Positions 23,401-34,370 of a DNA stretch of 64,000 nucleotides are shown here, one piece after another. The stretch's first letter is position 1. Each line of letters begins with the position of its first letter. Source of the stretch: Mytilus trossulus. Its lineage: Eukaryota > Mollusca > Bivalvia > Mytilida > Mytilidae. The DNA is taken from assembly GCF_036588685.1 (NCBI RefSeq), contig NC_086374.1:73840457-73904456 (forward strand), in the 5' to 3' direction. The translations under genes and the position numbers were made by a program. Under the pieces are notes generated by a model that saw nothing but the letters and a program-made list of their open reading frames with translations, did no database searches and was not told the origin of the DNA.

Positions 23401-26139
23401 ACTGGATTAAGAGGAACATAAAGAGTGATTTCGATGGAGAGAAATTGCTAATCCTAACGGAGCACGGGATTTTTTCTCTCACACATTCTGGTGAAGTTTG
23501 CATTCTGAAATTTAATTTGTCTGTGTAGTGTTTGTTGTCCGTCGTTTATCTGTTCGTTTTTCTCTCCCTTTCTTTTCCCGACGGATGGTTTTATACCTTC
23601 CTCTCTTTATTGCGGCACTACTAGTAACTAAATGCGGATCGACTTTACTATTATTTGTAGTATGTCACCCTTCCAAAGTCTGATATAATTCGTGGTTTTT
23701 GTTTAGTTCCTCTTGACCAATCATAATTTTTCAGGTCTATTTATATTCCATGCGCGTGTAAAAGTTACTATTTCTTTTTGTATCTTTTTCCGATTAATTT
23801 ACATTGTATCATTCCCTTCGTCACTAATGAAATTCATTCCTGCATTTAATGAATTATTAAGTATAGCGCATTAAGTGTTTGTATATGTATATTTATCTGT
23901 TGATTACTAAATGTAGAGGAAGAAAAATGGTGGAAGATGTACAAGAATATGTAAAGAAAGAAGAGACGTCAAGAGATGATTGTCTGACCGAAATGGCCGT
24001 CAACGAAAAGCTTCTTCTCGATCTACAATCTGGTATCGCTACATTGTATGAGAAACTCAAAGAAATAAGGCTGAAACCAGTAAGTATACAAATAAAAAAA
24101 TCACTCATGCGCATAAATGATCATCACTGTTCATTTCTCTTTCGGAAAAGTTTGCAAAAGCTATTTTGAAATTCTTTTTAAAATAAGCCTTTAAAATCTG
24201 TACAACGAAGAGTATTACAGCCATTATATAGCCATTACATTTGAAGTTTAAATGTCCAAGTTGAGATTTATTTTACAGAAATGGCTTTTAATAATTGATA
24301 GTGTCAGTCTCAAATGATGTTACGGTATGTTTACCAAATTGTCCAAGTGATTCATCAAATTCTTCAAATCAAAACCCTTTCCTGAATTTGTCTCTGTCAA
24401 GAGTGTTAAACAGTTACTCCCCCCAAAAAATCGTCGTCCGGTCGACAGGACACACAAAACATTGACTGTGTGAATTTCAATATCTTTTTGCATTAAAAAC
24501 AATTACGAACTGAGAATGAAAAAAAAATGAAATGACTACATGGTACTCGTACGAAATTACTGAAATAATTATGCTTTTCTTCTATTTTAGCCTTACCACA
24601 ATTTTTCGAAATCTGATCCAGTTGAAGATCTTGCTAATTGTCAGAGAAAGCTAGAGGTGTTGCTTACAGGGTTAGGACTGTGGAAGAAAACACCCGAGTT
24701 GTCTCCCGTGAATTTAAATGAACACAAGGTAAGGTATAGGAAGAAGTAAATACTGGTTGTATAAAAAGCAATAATTAACATAAAATCTTTCACCAAATGA
24801 TTTCTATATGAAATATTCGAAATTGGAAATTTAAGTACCTGAAATTTATATGTATACTGAACTTAATTATTTGATAGGTGGTATATGATCGTCTAAGAAA
24901 AGTCGATATTGTCTTATTATGTTCGTATACGCCATTTTCTATATGTATCCTTCGTTTACAAACTTTTAAACTTGTATATACACGCATTTCAGTCCATCAG
25001 TCTTTACGTGTATATGTTCAACGGCTAAATACTTTCAACCCGGATTTAACAAAGGAGAAACGAGAGGGGATGTATATATTGTTTTCCTAAACAAATATGC
25101 TGATCCCCATTTTGATGAAAAAATAAAGTTGTCAAGATAATGACAAAAAAATATTCTGAATCCAGATGTTCCCCATATCTTGTAGTGTTAAATTTTGAAA
25201 TAAAATGAATGTTCCTTTGCTGTTTTCAAGGGCAGGGTGCAGATAACAAAGTAGAGTTGCAACCATTTGTAAATGAGAGAAAATATAAAAGTTTAAAAAA
25301 TATATATCAACCGACTGTGATAAAATGCGACAGGAATCGTCTGTGGTGCAGACCGACTATTCTATTGATTTCATTGGTACTCACTGACAAATAAGGTTAT
25401 ACACATACGAGACCTTTTTTAAATTAATACTGGAAACTTCTAATATTCTTATGGACTACACTACAAACACAGGACATGCATGACTGAAAGATATCGAGTG
25501 CATCCAAACACAGCCTGGATATTGTTACTAAGTACCAATTAATATCCGGGTGCGATTCTTGAATCTTTAATAATATTATAATATCCTTTTGAAAGTATGT
25601 TTGTCGAAATGATGTCATACAATATATTAAACATCGCGCTAGAATTTATTTTGTCAGGTTTATTAGAAACCAAAACTATATCCTGGTTTCAATTTTGTAT
25701 GGAACCTTACTATCATTTTAATACAGGTTCGGCAACTCAAAACTATAACGATTTTCTATCTATTTCTTGTAGTTCATGATTTATATATATGTTTCAAGTC
25801 GAGCGGTTTTGTTTTGTTAGTTTTTGTTGACTAACAATGGCAAGCAAGGTGTACCAAGAAGTTTTTTTATGATGAAAAAAAAATGTTCCTAACTTACAAT
25901 ACTGTTTTATATATTATTTGTAGCTTCACACATATCTAGAAAACAAACTTCCGGCTGACAATGTCCGTATCCGGTTAGAGACAGATGATGGGAGCGACAT
26001 CGATGATTTCCATTTCGACCACGATCAAGATAATGACGGTCTGCTATCTAGAGATGACATTAAACGTCAGGGAATGGATTTCCTCAATTCCAAACTCAAA
26101 CCCAAGAAGAAAAAAGGCAGAAAAGTCAGAACAAAATAG
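11466..26139 (+). CDS. ODAD3: Outer dynein arm docking complex subunit 3 (CCDC151), 13 coding exons
   Basis: Exons: 11466-11559, 11721-11842, 13521-13598, 14186-14350, 16208-16312, 17166-17288, 17820-17942, 18383-18416, 22383-22495, 23187-23347, 23917-24079, 24591-24728, 25924-26139. All junctions are GT-AG and all phases fit, giving 544 residues (human about 595). Most of the chain is charged coiled coil. Recognised blocks are RDARAFFES (34-42), GDEKVIHSVFQNRKEEL (73-89), a Lys/Glu-rich coil (99-270) and LENKLPADNVRIRL (478-491), which match the vertebrate protein in order as I recall it. In motile cilia ODAD3 helps dock outer dynein arms on doublet microtubules, with ODAD1, ODAD4, ARMC4 (ODAD2) and calaxin. 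Exon 8 is a 34-nt microexon. The tail is rich in Lys (KPKKKKGRKVRTK). The start is the first Met after the acceptor; an upstream UTR exon is likely. Confidence 0.9.
11955..12487 (+). pseudogene. Broken LINE reverse-transcriptase fragment in ODAD3 intron 2
   Basis: Conceptual translation in one frame gives DDKDKANAFNRYFCD, then PLALLFNKSL after an apparent internal deletion, then in a second frame WKIANVIRVFKSG, NYRPISLLS, SGFMPGDSTVNQL and VFCDISKAFDWVWH. These are conserved LINE (jockey/CR1-like) RT motifs in the right order. An in-frame TGA at 12393-12395 and the frame change kill it. The fragment stops where a family A repeat begins. Its motifs belong to the domain missing from 10344-11234, but the two cannot be shown to be one element. 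Confidence 0.8.
12488..12692 (-). repeat. Dispersed repeat family A, truncated inverted copy
   Basis: Reverse complement of the start of 2231-3541: it shares the CACTTGGCGTCCGTCGTC block, the TTGGCCACAATCATC block and the final GCTCACCTGGCC. It directly abuts the RT fragment on its left. Confidence 0.8.
13822..13983 (-). mobile_element. 3'-terminal fragment of retroelement family C
   Basis: About 160 bp match, in inverse orientation, the last part of the 3' UTR of the element at 48370-50245. Other copies ending at the same 3' point (TCTCAATTTTAT or close) are at 51434-52286 (-) and 57773-58541 (+). A shared 3' end with variable 5' truncation is the mark of target-primed retrotransposition. 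Confidence 0.75.
14930..16045. repeat. Degenerate long-period tandem repeat in ODAD3 intron 4
   Basis: Roughly 120-170-bp blocks repeat the order CTTGACCTCATTTT, ATGGTTCAGTGG, GTTTGGTCTG and AGCAATAGGTCAACTATATTTGGTGTATG at least five times (blocks near 15380, 15545, 15670, 15795 and 15925). Divergence is high, so the array is old. There is no coding frame. Confidence 0.65.
16440..16790. repeat. Dispersed repeat in ODAD3 intron 5
   Basis: Contains the motifs AAGAAAGCTAACGGC, GACTTGGGACAAGCAC and GAGTTAAACATGT, shared in part with 19740-19810 and with the family C 3' UTR copies near 51690-51740. It is non-coding. Confidence 0.5.
16822..17099. repeat. Degenerate 21-bp array built on AGCGCTGTAGAT
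   Basis: About a dozen units of about 21 bp, for example AGCGCTATAGATCTAAAATC, with a conserved palindromic AGCGCT start and a variable A/T body ending AAAATC or AAGTCC. It lies in intron 5, ending 66 bp before exon 6. Because the period is divisible by three, one frame is open over the first half as a 7-residue repeat; no other sign of coding was found. Confidence 0.75.
19328..19880. repeat. Cluster of dispersed repeats in ODAD3 intron 8
   Basis: 19495-19600 repeats the family at 333-470 (GAGTGCCAATGACAATGAGA). About 19328-19440 resembles 48200-48310 (AGATGCTCCGGAAGG-like motif). 19740-19810 carries the GACTTGGGACAGG / CGGCGGGATTAAAC motif seen elsewhere. Open frames here are not conserved. 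Confidence 0.55.
21147..21261. repeat. Fold-back element 3, 41-bp arms
   Basis: 21147-21187 is the reverse complement of 21221-21261 at 39 of 41 positions. The loop (CGAGACGTAGTCGAGG...) echoes the central palindrome of fold-back element 1, though the arms are unrelated. A second GC-rich block with TGATACGG/CCGATACGG half-palindromes continues to about 21415. Confidence 0.8.
26023..26058 (+). other. EF-hand-like calcium loop in the ODAD3 tail
   Basis: Residues 507-518 read DQDNDGLLSRDD. This fits the 12-residue EF-hand loop: Asp at 1, 3 and 5, Gly at 6, Leu at 8 and an acidic residue (Asp rather than the usual Glu) at 12. It is a single loop with a plausible exiting helix and a weak entering helix. 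Calcium binding is inferred only. Confidence 0.5.
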
Positions 26140-26149
26140 CTCTGTAGAA

Positions 26150-26155
26150 AATAAA
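26150..26155 (+). promoter_or_regulatory. Polyadenylation signal of ODAD3
   Basis: A canonical AATAAA begins 11 nt after the TAG stop, giving a very short 3' UTR. No closer alternative is present. Confidence 0.65.
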
Positions 26156-26339
26156 TGTATACAAATATATAACCTTAAATTGTTTCTGTAGTTATTGTCC
26201 TTGATTCAGACCATCTAGGTCTATTTTGTGTTGTATTCTGGCGTTTTGCTCCAAAATAACAATTTGACCAATTTGAACATTTACGTCAATTTATATAAAA
26301 AAAAGCTGTTATTGATAGACTGAAATGATATGAGCAATT

Positions 26340-26455
26340 TACGAGCGAATGTCGTCGGTTCTCAACGGGTACTTCGGCTCCCTCCGCCATTAAAACTGAA
26401 TGCCGAGTACTAGTACAAAATTGACGGAAGTGGCGTTAAACATCAATCAATCAAA
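26340..26455 (+). repeat. SINE-like fragment with CGTTAAAC/ATCA tail
   Basis: A GC-richer body ends in GGCGTTAAACATCAATCAAT. The same 3' motif (GACGTTAAACAACA plus ATCA repeats) forms the unit of the array at 31627-31990, so this is probably one copy of that short interspersed family. Confidence 0.45.
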
Positions 26456-26910
26456 AAACAATCAATCTATGCAGCTAAATCGATCAGTATCATAAGATCT
26501 TCACAATACCAATGTGACTGCCGAAGCTATTCATTTGTTTCTAATGACTTTTATTGTTTTATCCAATTTAGCCTTTTGTGCCACGTGTGTGTGCACATAT
26601 CTTGCAACCTTAAATGTACATAGGGAATTGGAATGAATCAAAAGAATAGATACAAACTCCAACTTACAAAGTGACAAAATGACAAAAAAATGCCACAAAA
26701 AACAACCCAACAGTATACAAAACACAACATAGAAAGACTAAGTAAAACTAATTGTAAACAGCATAAATGATTAGCAATCCAATATCTTTGGCAAAACTTT
26801 AAATTGACTGTCTTTAAATGACACCTTGTATCTATAATTTGCATTTTTTCTATACTATTTTCACTTCTAATGCAACTGAAAGAATTTAATCAAAATTAAC
26901 ACAAATGATT

Positions 26911-26994
26911 CTACTAATTTGCGTTTTTATAATGCCGACCCAAGTGGCCCATTTTAGGGATTTTAGTCGGCATCATAAAAACGCAAATTAGTAG
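26911..26994. repeat. Fold-back element 4, 29-bp arms with one mismatch
   Basis: 26911-26939 pairs with 26966-26994 at 28 of 29 positions around a 26-bp loop. It lies between ODAD3 and TMEM45. The rest of 26156-28127 is AT-rich with no supported exon. Confidence 0.8.
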
Positions 26995-28127
26995 AGGACC
27001 TCCCTTGTTTATAATCGGTGTTTGTTGAAATGTATGTAGATTATTTATTTTTTTAATATTTCAAAATAAACTCAATGAAACATATATTCATTATTAACTT
27101 CAACGAAGCCAAAAAATATTTGCAGTTTTTAGTTTTCTGCATTTCGTGTTTCAGGAAATTTATTTTGGCCAAGGATTTGTGCAAAGTTATTTATTTTTTT
27201 AAGATCTTACCAAGCAAGTAATTCATCTCCAAATTGGTTTCCCCTTTTGGAATACAATTTGACTTAGAACCATTTGAGAAATACAAAATACAAACAGCTT
27301 TTTCAAAACCATGCATCTAACACGTTGAAACCTACTAAAATTTATGAAATTAATAATACTATAGCGGTAGCCAATATGCAAATATATACTTTTACTGACA
27401 TTTTGGCAAACAAAATATTGATATGAAAGAGGTTCTGAACTATTAAGATATACTTGTATTTTATTGTTTTCTGTATTAATTTTCCGGATTTTTAAATTTG
27501 TTTCTGTTACTTAATTCAACCTGTCACGTTCATGAGTTTGCCCCTACCACCCCGTCCCCCTGTTCACTCTACTCCTACGCCACAGATAGTATTTTGTTCA
27601 CAGTTGGTTAACCTGTAGTAATTTCAACATGTTTAAGCTGATCTTAGTTTGTGGTCTTTGTCCTTGGTTTAAAGTAATGCGATGTCAACAGTTAATATGA
27701 TTTGATTTTTGATTGCAACAGTTAGATAAGTTAATCAATTGAGACCAACACGTGACTTAAACTTTGAATGTTTCAAAAGGAATGCCATTTAAAGGTTTTA
27801 AATTTAGTTGTAAATCAATTGGTTTTTGTAATAAACAAACTCGATATATATACACTTTGCCGAGGCCATGTAATGGGGGAATAAATTATATTAATATTTA
27901 TATTTTATCTTAATCAAACAATTCACCGTAACTTTTATCACGTTTTTACGTTTATTCTTCATTTAAATGGAAAACTCATTACATTTCATTTGTATACCTT
28001 TATTATAATATTCGATTGCGAATCAAATACCTCACCGTATGATTAAAGTATGAACAGCATATATCACAAGATTAGTTCACATTTAAATCCTAAGTCGTAG
28101 GAGCAGTGTTGTCAATATTTAGACCGA

Positions 28128-28922
28128 ATGGGTACATTTAGTGGACATGCTATACCAGGATCGTTTTTTATTGTTTTTGCCGTCTGGTGGACAGTATGCC
28201 AGTTTGACCGGTACTATACTTGCCTTAAACGTAATGCACAATTTACATCAACACTCACGTTTCCTCTTTCTTGTGGGAAATTTAAGATTCAGTTATTTGA
28301 ACCAATTATGAAAATAACTCTGGCAAGTATTGGAATATGTGGAGAAATTTTTACCGGATTTGATGAAGGTAATGAGCATTTTATTTTTCCTGGAAATGCA
28401 CAACATTCAACAATGTTTTGTGTGTTTGGAATAGGTGCAGTGTTGGATATATTAATTCATTACAAATGTCTAATACCCAAAGACATTGACTACACGGTTT
28501 TTATTCTGTCAGTGGGTGTTGAAGGAATTTTATTCAATTTTCATCTGCATGGGAGAAATGCATTAGATACAAGACTACATACTCTGTTAATTTACGCCAT
28601 TGTGTTCACTGTTATCGCAGTCATTTTGGAAATGAAATATCGACATAATGTGTTGGCTGCTTTGACTAAGTCATACTTCTTTTTCGTACAAGGAATGTGG
28701 TTTTGGCAAATAGGGTTTATATTATATAGTCCTTATTCTGACGCACCGCCATTGAACCCGGAAGACGATTTTCAGTTAATGATGATTCCTTTATATTTTA
28801 CATGGCATTGTGTCATAGTACTATTTATAATGCTTGGAATAGGATTTTTTGTGGCTTGTTACCATAGACATTTATATCATAAAAATGAAGAGGATAAGTC
28901 CAGTTTGCAAAGTCTTTTGTAA
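28128..28922 (+). CDS. TMEM45 family (DUF716) seven-pass membrane protein
   Basis: The 264-residue frame starts MGTFSGHAIPGSFF, the conserved N-terminus of TMEM45A/B proteins. Seven hydrophobic segments fit the family: about 8-26, 55-76, 94-112, 119-140, 148-169, 180-200 and 217-245. Conserved His/Glu residues of the family are present (H94 in AQHSTMF, E132, H139 in FNFHLHGRNALD, H151). The length matches the usual 260-280 residues. The biochemical role of the family is not settled; members sit in endomembranes. The whole coding region is one exon. An acceptor-like TATTTAG just before the ATG (ending about 28122) leaves room for a 5' UTR intron. AATAAA at 29038-29043 is a suitable poly(A) signal. 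TMEM45A versus B cannot be decided. Confidence 0.92.
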   Translation: MGTFSGHAIPGSFFIVFAVWWTVCQFDRYYTCLKRNAQFTSTLTFPLSCGKFKIQLFEPIMKITLASIGICGEIFTGFDEGNEHFIFPGNAQHSTMFCVFGIGAVLDILIHYKCLIPKDIDYTVFILSVGVEGILFNFHLHGRNALDTRLHTLLIYAIVFTVIAVILEMKYRHNVLAALTKSYFFFVQGMWFWQIGFILYSPYSDAPPLNPEDDFQLMMIPLYFTWHCVIVLFIMLGIGFFVACYHRHLYHKNEEDKSSLQSLL

Positions 28923-29037
28923 AATAATAACCGGTGAAAAGTTTTAAAACTATTGAAATTTGCAAATATATTATATTCATAATTTATGTTTTAAAATTAG
29001 TTAAAAAAAACATGGATATTATATATCTAAAGTATTA

Positions 29038-29043
29038 AATAAA
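29038..29043 (+). promoter_or_regulatory. Polyadenylation signal of the TMEM45-like gene
   Basis: AATAAA about 115 nt after the stop codon, within an A-rich 3' UTR. Confidence 0.55.
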
Positions 29044-31626
29044 GAAAATATCTTTGTTAAATTATGTTTCGACTCCGGAACCACACAATATGCCGATGTG
29101 TATCAGTATCTTCTTTACATGAAAAGTATGGTTTGTTTAAGACCACCCTGTCCTTGTAAGCCAGTTAATATGGAATAAATGCCGAGATAATTGCTGATGT
29201 TACAAAAACAAAGAGATTGCAAATATCAAACAGTACAATCAAAATCGTAAGTCGAAATAAAAGCGACAACACCCACAGAGCTACAAAAAAGAAATAAAAA
29301 GAGGAAGAGAAAAACATGTCTACAAAACACGACACCAAAAGTATACAAGTGACATACTCGTATACACATTAGAGGGTATTTAGCGAGCCATGTCTGTGGA
29401 TAAGTAACGTGGTCAGTCACCTTGCTCACTAAATGGAATGTAAGGCAACCAACTGTAATGCCTATATTGCATCTAATGTAACCAGGATCTTTAATTAAGT
29501 TCACTTGTTGTATACATAAGGTCTCCATATTGACGTAATCAAGTCTAAGACTAGATCCTGTTGTAGATTGCATACATTCAAGTTCCGATCCAATTTTAAA
29601 TAAGCATTTTCAATATACCGCTGCTTTTCAAATTATTCCAAAGGGTCAAAAACTTGTGACAATTTGTTTTTGTGCATCTGCCAAATTTTTCCATTGGCAA
29701 TTGCGAAAGAAAAGACGTAGAATACTATTTCAATTCATCAGTTTTGAAGGCCGTTACATCTTATGTCAAATGAATATACAATATATATGTACAGTGTTGG
29801 CACATATAAAATTTATCAGAAGGGACGACGATCCTTACAGCAGGATATATAAACCAGGGGTGGTGTTCTCGAAGCTATCTTAGGATAAGGACGTGTCCTA
29901 AGACCATCTTATGACAAGTTTGTGTTCTAAGTCGTGTTATCGAAGCTCTCTTAACTTGGGATATATCACATTTTCCGTCCTAACTTTAGGACACCTAAGT
30001 AGGTGGCTTAAGATCATCATATCTCCATCCTAACTTTGTGCATGTTTTTTTCTCTCTCTCATTTTTTAAGTGAATACGTGTAGACGTATCTGCTGGACGT
30101 ATGCCTTTGTGTTATCTGCATTTACACTTGTATTTATATAGGATTGCAGGATAAAAGTTGACAAATACTTGTCATTCTTTACATGTCAAATAATATTACT
30201 GTCCATAGAGACAAACAATGCATTCTTTTTATGTGGGAATCCTATCTATTTAAATTGTAATGATACTGATTGACAAGTTAAACTTACTTAAGAGGGAATC
30301 ATTATATCGGATATATATCTATAGTATGTAAATACCAACACATGTTACTTTCCCTTACAAGTGATATTCGTTTAAAATATTCAATAATTTGAAACTGTGT
30401 TGGTACATGTTTGCCTTCACTTCGTATATAAACATGATAAATAGATGACGCGGTATATAATAACATATTATGTTTAAATATTTTATCACCTGAAAACTAA
30501 GACTAATTGACACGAAATTAACTTCTATAAATACCACCTTTGTACTTTTATATAAACACTACCATTTGGAAACTAAACCGTTAGAATAATAAGAAATGCA
30601 TTATTAAATCTCAGGTACACAGGTACCACTGTAAACTGAAGTAAACATACACATATATCTTATTTTTTCCCGATAAACTCACGACGAATTACTTTTATTA
30701 TATTTACATATATTTATGACCAGAGCTTTGATTTTTTTTAATTTTTTTTTTTTAAATATGTAGTATTTATTCAAACCAATGATTTATAAAGTAATAACTA
30801 TAAAAGTTCTTTTTAAAACACCACACAAATACCGATTAAAAGAGACGGACCATTTTGTACTTATATACTAGATAGAAATCTTGTTCACGGCAATACCCTG
30901 TTATAATTGTTTCATGGCATATAACAAGAACATTGTGATTTTGTGTCAAAACAAGCAGAAATTTTAAAATAAAATTCGCAGAATTTATATTAAAGAGATT
31001 TTCGTTACTTCATTTTTAACACTTGTCAAAACGAAATTGTGGGCAAATATGATCTATTCAACAAGTTAATTTTACCAGTAAAATATGAAGATCGAATTTC
31101 AATTTCCTCCAATTTACTTGATATATAAATTGCATGTATACTAATGTGAATTCTGTAAAATGCTCCATGTAAAATCTTACTCGTTCAAATAGTCTATTTG
31201 TCTACTTTGTTATTAACCCTGTTACCAGAGGTCTGACTATTTGTCTACTTCATTATTAACCCTGAAACCAGAGGTCTATTTGTACCAGTTGTGTTCCTAA
31301 GGAGAGACAGAAAAATGGAACTACACAGAAGGCTTTTAATTAATCTATTAACTTTTCATTCTAATCAATGCTATGGAGAATAGAGATATGGTCATTCTAG
31401 TCTTCTTGTGACCTCCTAAGTTGGGTGTCCGTTTGACTGTACGGAATGGACAAGTACACAGCCACGTCCGATCCGAATGAGGACAATGCCTCGTGTAGCG
31501 GGAGTGCCACGTCCGCTCTCTGCACGTTAATAACTTTGTGAGGAGTCTGTAGGTAGTCTGTTGCGTCACTTACAAGGCAACATGTCTATCCCTTCCAGTA
31601 TATTCTTATTTTATATTGGTTGTCCA
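29044..31626. other. AT-rich spacer with a dispersed repeat near 29865-30040
   Basis: No exon is supported. 29865-30040 has a run of related TTCTCGAAGC / CCTAAG / CTTAAGATCATC motifs that looks like an interspersed repeat. 31205-31290 holds a short direct duplication (TATTTGTCTACTT...ATTATTAACCCTG). The minus-strand frames at 29226-29573 and 31348-31569 have no recognisable product. Confidence 0.4.
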
Positions 31627-31990
31627 AATATCACAGGACGTTAAACAACAACAATCAATTTTATCAATCAATCAAAATGTGTCGCAGGACGTTAAACAAC
31701 ATCAATCAATCAATCAATCAATCAATATGTGTCACAGGACGTTAAACAACATCAATCAATCAATCAATCAATCAATATGTGTCACAGGACGTTAAACAAC
31801 ATCAATCAATCAATCAATCAATCAATATGTGTCACAGGACGTTAAACAACATCAATCAATCAATCAATATGTGTCACAGGACGTTAAACAACAACAATCA
31901 ATCAATCAATCAATCAATCAATATGTGTCACAGGACGTTAAACAACATCAATCAATCAATCAATCATTCAATCAATCAATCAAGCAATCA
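31627..31990. repeat. About 50-bp tandem array with nested ATCA repeats
   Basis: Six to seven units of AGGACGTTAAACAACATCAA followed by a variable number of ATCA repeats and ATATGTGTCAC. The unit length varies with the ATCA count, so frames shift between units; the open frames across it are accidental. Confidence 0.9.
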
Positions 31991-33119
31991 AAGTTAACAA
32001 GAATGATTTTAAACTTAACTTCCGGATAACAGTTAAACTATCTTTTTTAATGTTGTGTGGAATCATATGTTGGCTTTATATATTTAGAATTTTGACAATG
32101 TTTGTGTTGCTCAGTCATCAATTTTCTTCAGACTTGTATACTATTACAAGATTGAATTGAAAAAAATTGATAAGCACAACACGACTAACACTAAGTCTGC
32201 CATGTGGTTGAACAGGTAAACACGTGTGTCCTCTATTTAACTAATCATTTCCGTCAATAACCTTTATATCAAACAGTCGAAAATAAAAGTTTGGAATGCT
32301 AAAAAAGAGGCAAAGCATACCGGATGGACATTCAAACTCATAATTAGTGACCAGTCGAAATCTAACTTAAAGCCATAACTTGCAGGAAAAATAGACAAAC
32401 AGATAATCAGGAGCCTGTTGTTCAATGGTTGTCGTTTGTTTGTTTAGTTCATAAATCTTTCTCGTTTTTTTTTTTTTAGATAAATTTAAGATTAGACCGT
32501 TGATTTTTCTGTATGAATTGTTTTACACTAGTGATTTTGGGGCCAGTTATAACTTGTTATTCAACGGACGACATTATGAATTGATTGACCGTTTACAATA
32601 ATAATTCAAAGATGGCCATTGGAACCATGGAATGTACTTTCGTGGAGCAGTAACTGAATCTTTTTTGGGCATACTTTGGTTTTTGATAGTTTGCGTTGCG
32701 TAAACTTCAATTGTCTGGACACAGATAAAAATGAAAACAGTTAAAAAAAAAAGCATGACACGACTATCACTTAGGCAATGACATTGTTACACACTGGTAT
32801 GCATCTGTTGTCCTTTAAACATACAAGCGTTCTTTGGCTATGTCTCCATTCAAGATTTTAATGTTAACTACTAGTATGTAGAAGGTAAACATATCAACTC
32901 AAAGGCAAACAGAGGTATATTCATATTTTAAATCTCGGTCTTTTTCTGAAACTAGTTCTATCAAAACTTTTGATTTTTCAACCCTGATACCACCGTTCAC
33001 CATGTAAAATTGAAAAATCGCCTGAAAGAAATAATTCGAAATGCCTTTCAACATGAAAATAGTAGACTACGCTATAAAATATTTCTTTAGGATATCATAA
33101 GGAATATTTTGTTAAAATT
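31991..33119. other. No gene seen
   Basis: AT-rich spacer. No exon, RNA gene or array is supported. Confidence 0.45.
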
Positions 33120-34370
33120 GAACAAAAGGGTAAACATGCTACACAGAGAAACCAGTGATCAAATGATGGAGTTCTTACCTACTACATATTTGTTAAATTT
33201 GGAAGTATACTTTTTCAACAAATTGTCGGCATTCCTATGGAAACGAACTACGCGCCTCTCCTTGCCGACCTTTTCTTATTTTCATATAGACACTTGTCAA
33301 AAACAAGAAGATCAAGGAAGCCAGATTATTCAATTTCACTTTCAGATATATTGATGATATTCTTTCCATTAACAGTCCGAACTTTTTTAATTGGGTACCA
33401 TTAATATATCAGCAGAAACTAGAAATTAAAGAAACAACAAACATGGCTTCCTCCGCCTCAATTTTAGACTTATACCTAAAACTTGACATAGGAAGTCATC
33501 TGAGTACCAGAATCTATGACAAACGAGACGATTATAATTTTGAAATTATCAATTTTCCCCACCTTAGTAGCAATATACCAACTTCACTGCATGTGGTACA
33601 TACATTTCCCAATTTATTCCATATCCAAGAGCTTGCAGCTCATACTCAGACTTTGTAAAACGTCACCAGTGTCTGAGCAGAAAGTTGACGAACCTAGGGT
33701 ATGTCAAAGAACGTCTTGTCCTTTTTCTAAAAAAGTTCATAGGTAGGTACCAAGACCTTGTTGATACATATTCCGTATTAACTTCATAAATAATACATGA
33801 TGGTCTTGATATATAGATTTTGCGTACTTACATCGTTTATCATCTTAACAATGTGTTATATTGTTTTTCATTTGTCTTTGTTCTATTATTAATATTACTT
33901 TTACTGTTTGGTCTGTTTACTGTGATATCCATTTGATGTGGCTAGGTACTCATCGATATTTTATTTTATCATTTCATTGTTATCAAGTCAGGAATATGGC
34001 CATTGTTATATTATAGTTCGTTTCTGTGTGTGTTGCATTTTAACGTTGTGTTTCCGTTGCGTCGTTTGTTTTCTCTTATTTTTGAGTTTGAATTCACATT
34101 GCTATACAATGTGTCACGGTACTTATCTATCCTTGGTTCATGTATTTGGTTTTGGTGTTGTGTTTGTTATTCTCATGGGATTTTGTCTAATGCTTAGTCC
34201 GTTTCTGTGTGTATTACATTTAAATGTTGTGTCGTTTTTCTTCTGTTATATTTAATGCGTTTCCCTCAGTTTTAGTTTGTTACCCCGATTTTGTTTTTTG
34301 GTTATGGATCTATGATTTTTGAACAGCGGTATTCTACTGTTGCCTTTTTATATAACACAGATCATTGTAA
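33120..34370 (+). pseudogene. Decayed retroelement: reverse transcriptase C-terminus and 3' UTR
   Basis: Fragments in three frames are collinear with the RT at 48840-49535: a leader-like FFNKLSAFLWKRTTR, then YDKRDDYNFEIINFPHLSS, then SSYSDFVKRHQCLSRKLTNL and GRYQDLVDTYSVLTS. Several frameshifts and stops separate them. After the ORF, 33790-34370 is a T-rich 3' UTR whose last part (TTTGATGCGTTTCC ... TTTTGAACAGCGGTAT) recurs at 52690-52960 and weakly at 44090-44160. The RT type, with GTNCAPLLADLF-like and YDKRDDFNF motifs, is probably Penelope-like or related; this is from memory of the family. Confidence 0.7.

Noticed and set aside
31779-32029. Gln/Ser/Asn repeat peptides (SINQSINQ)
   Set aside because: Translation of ATCA repeats in an array whose unit length changes frame.
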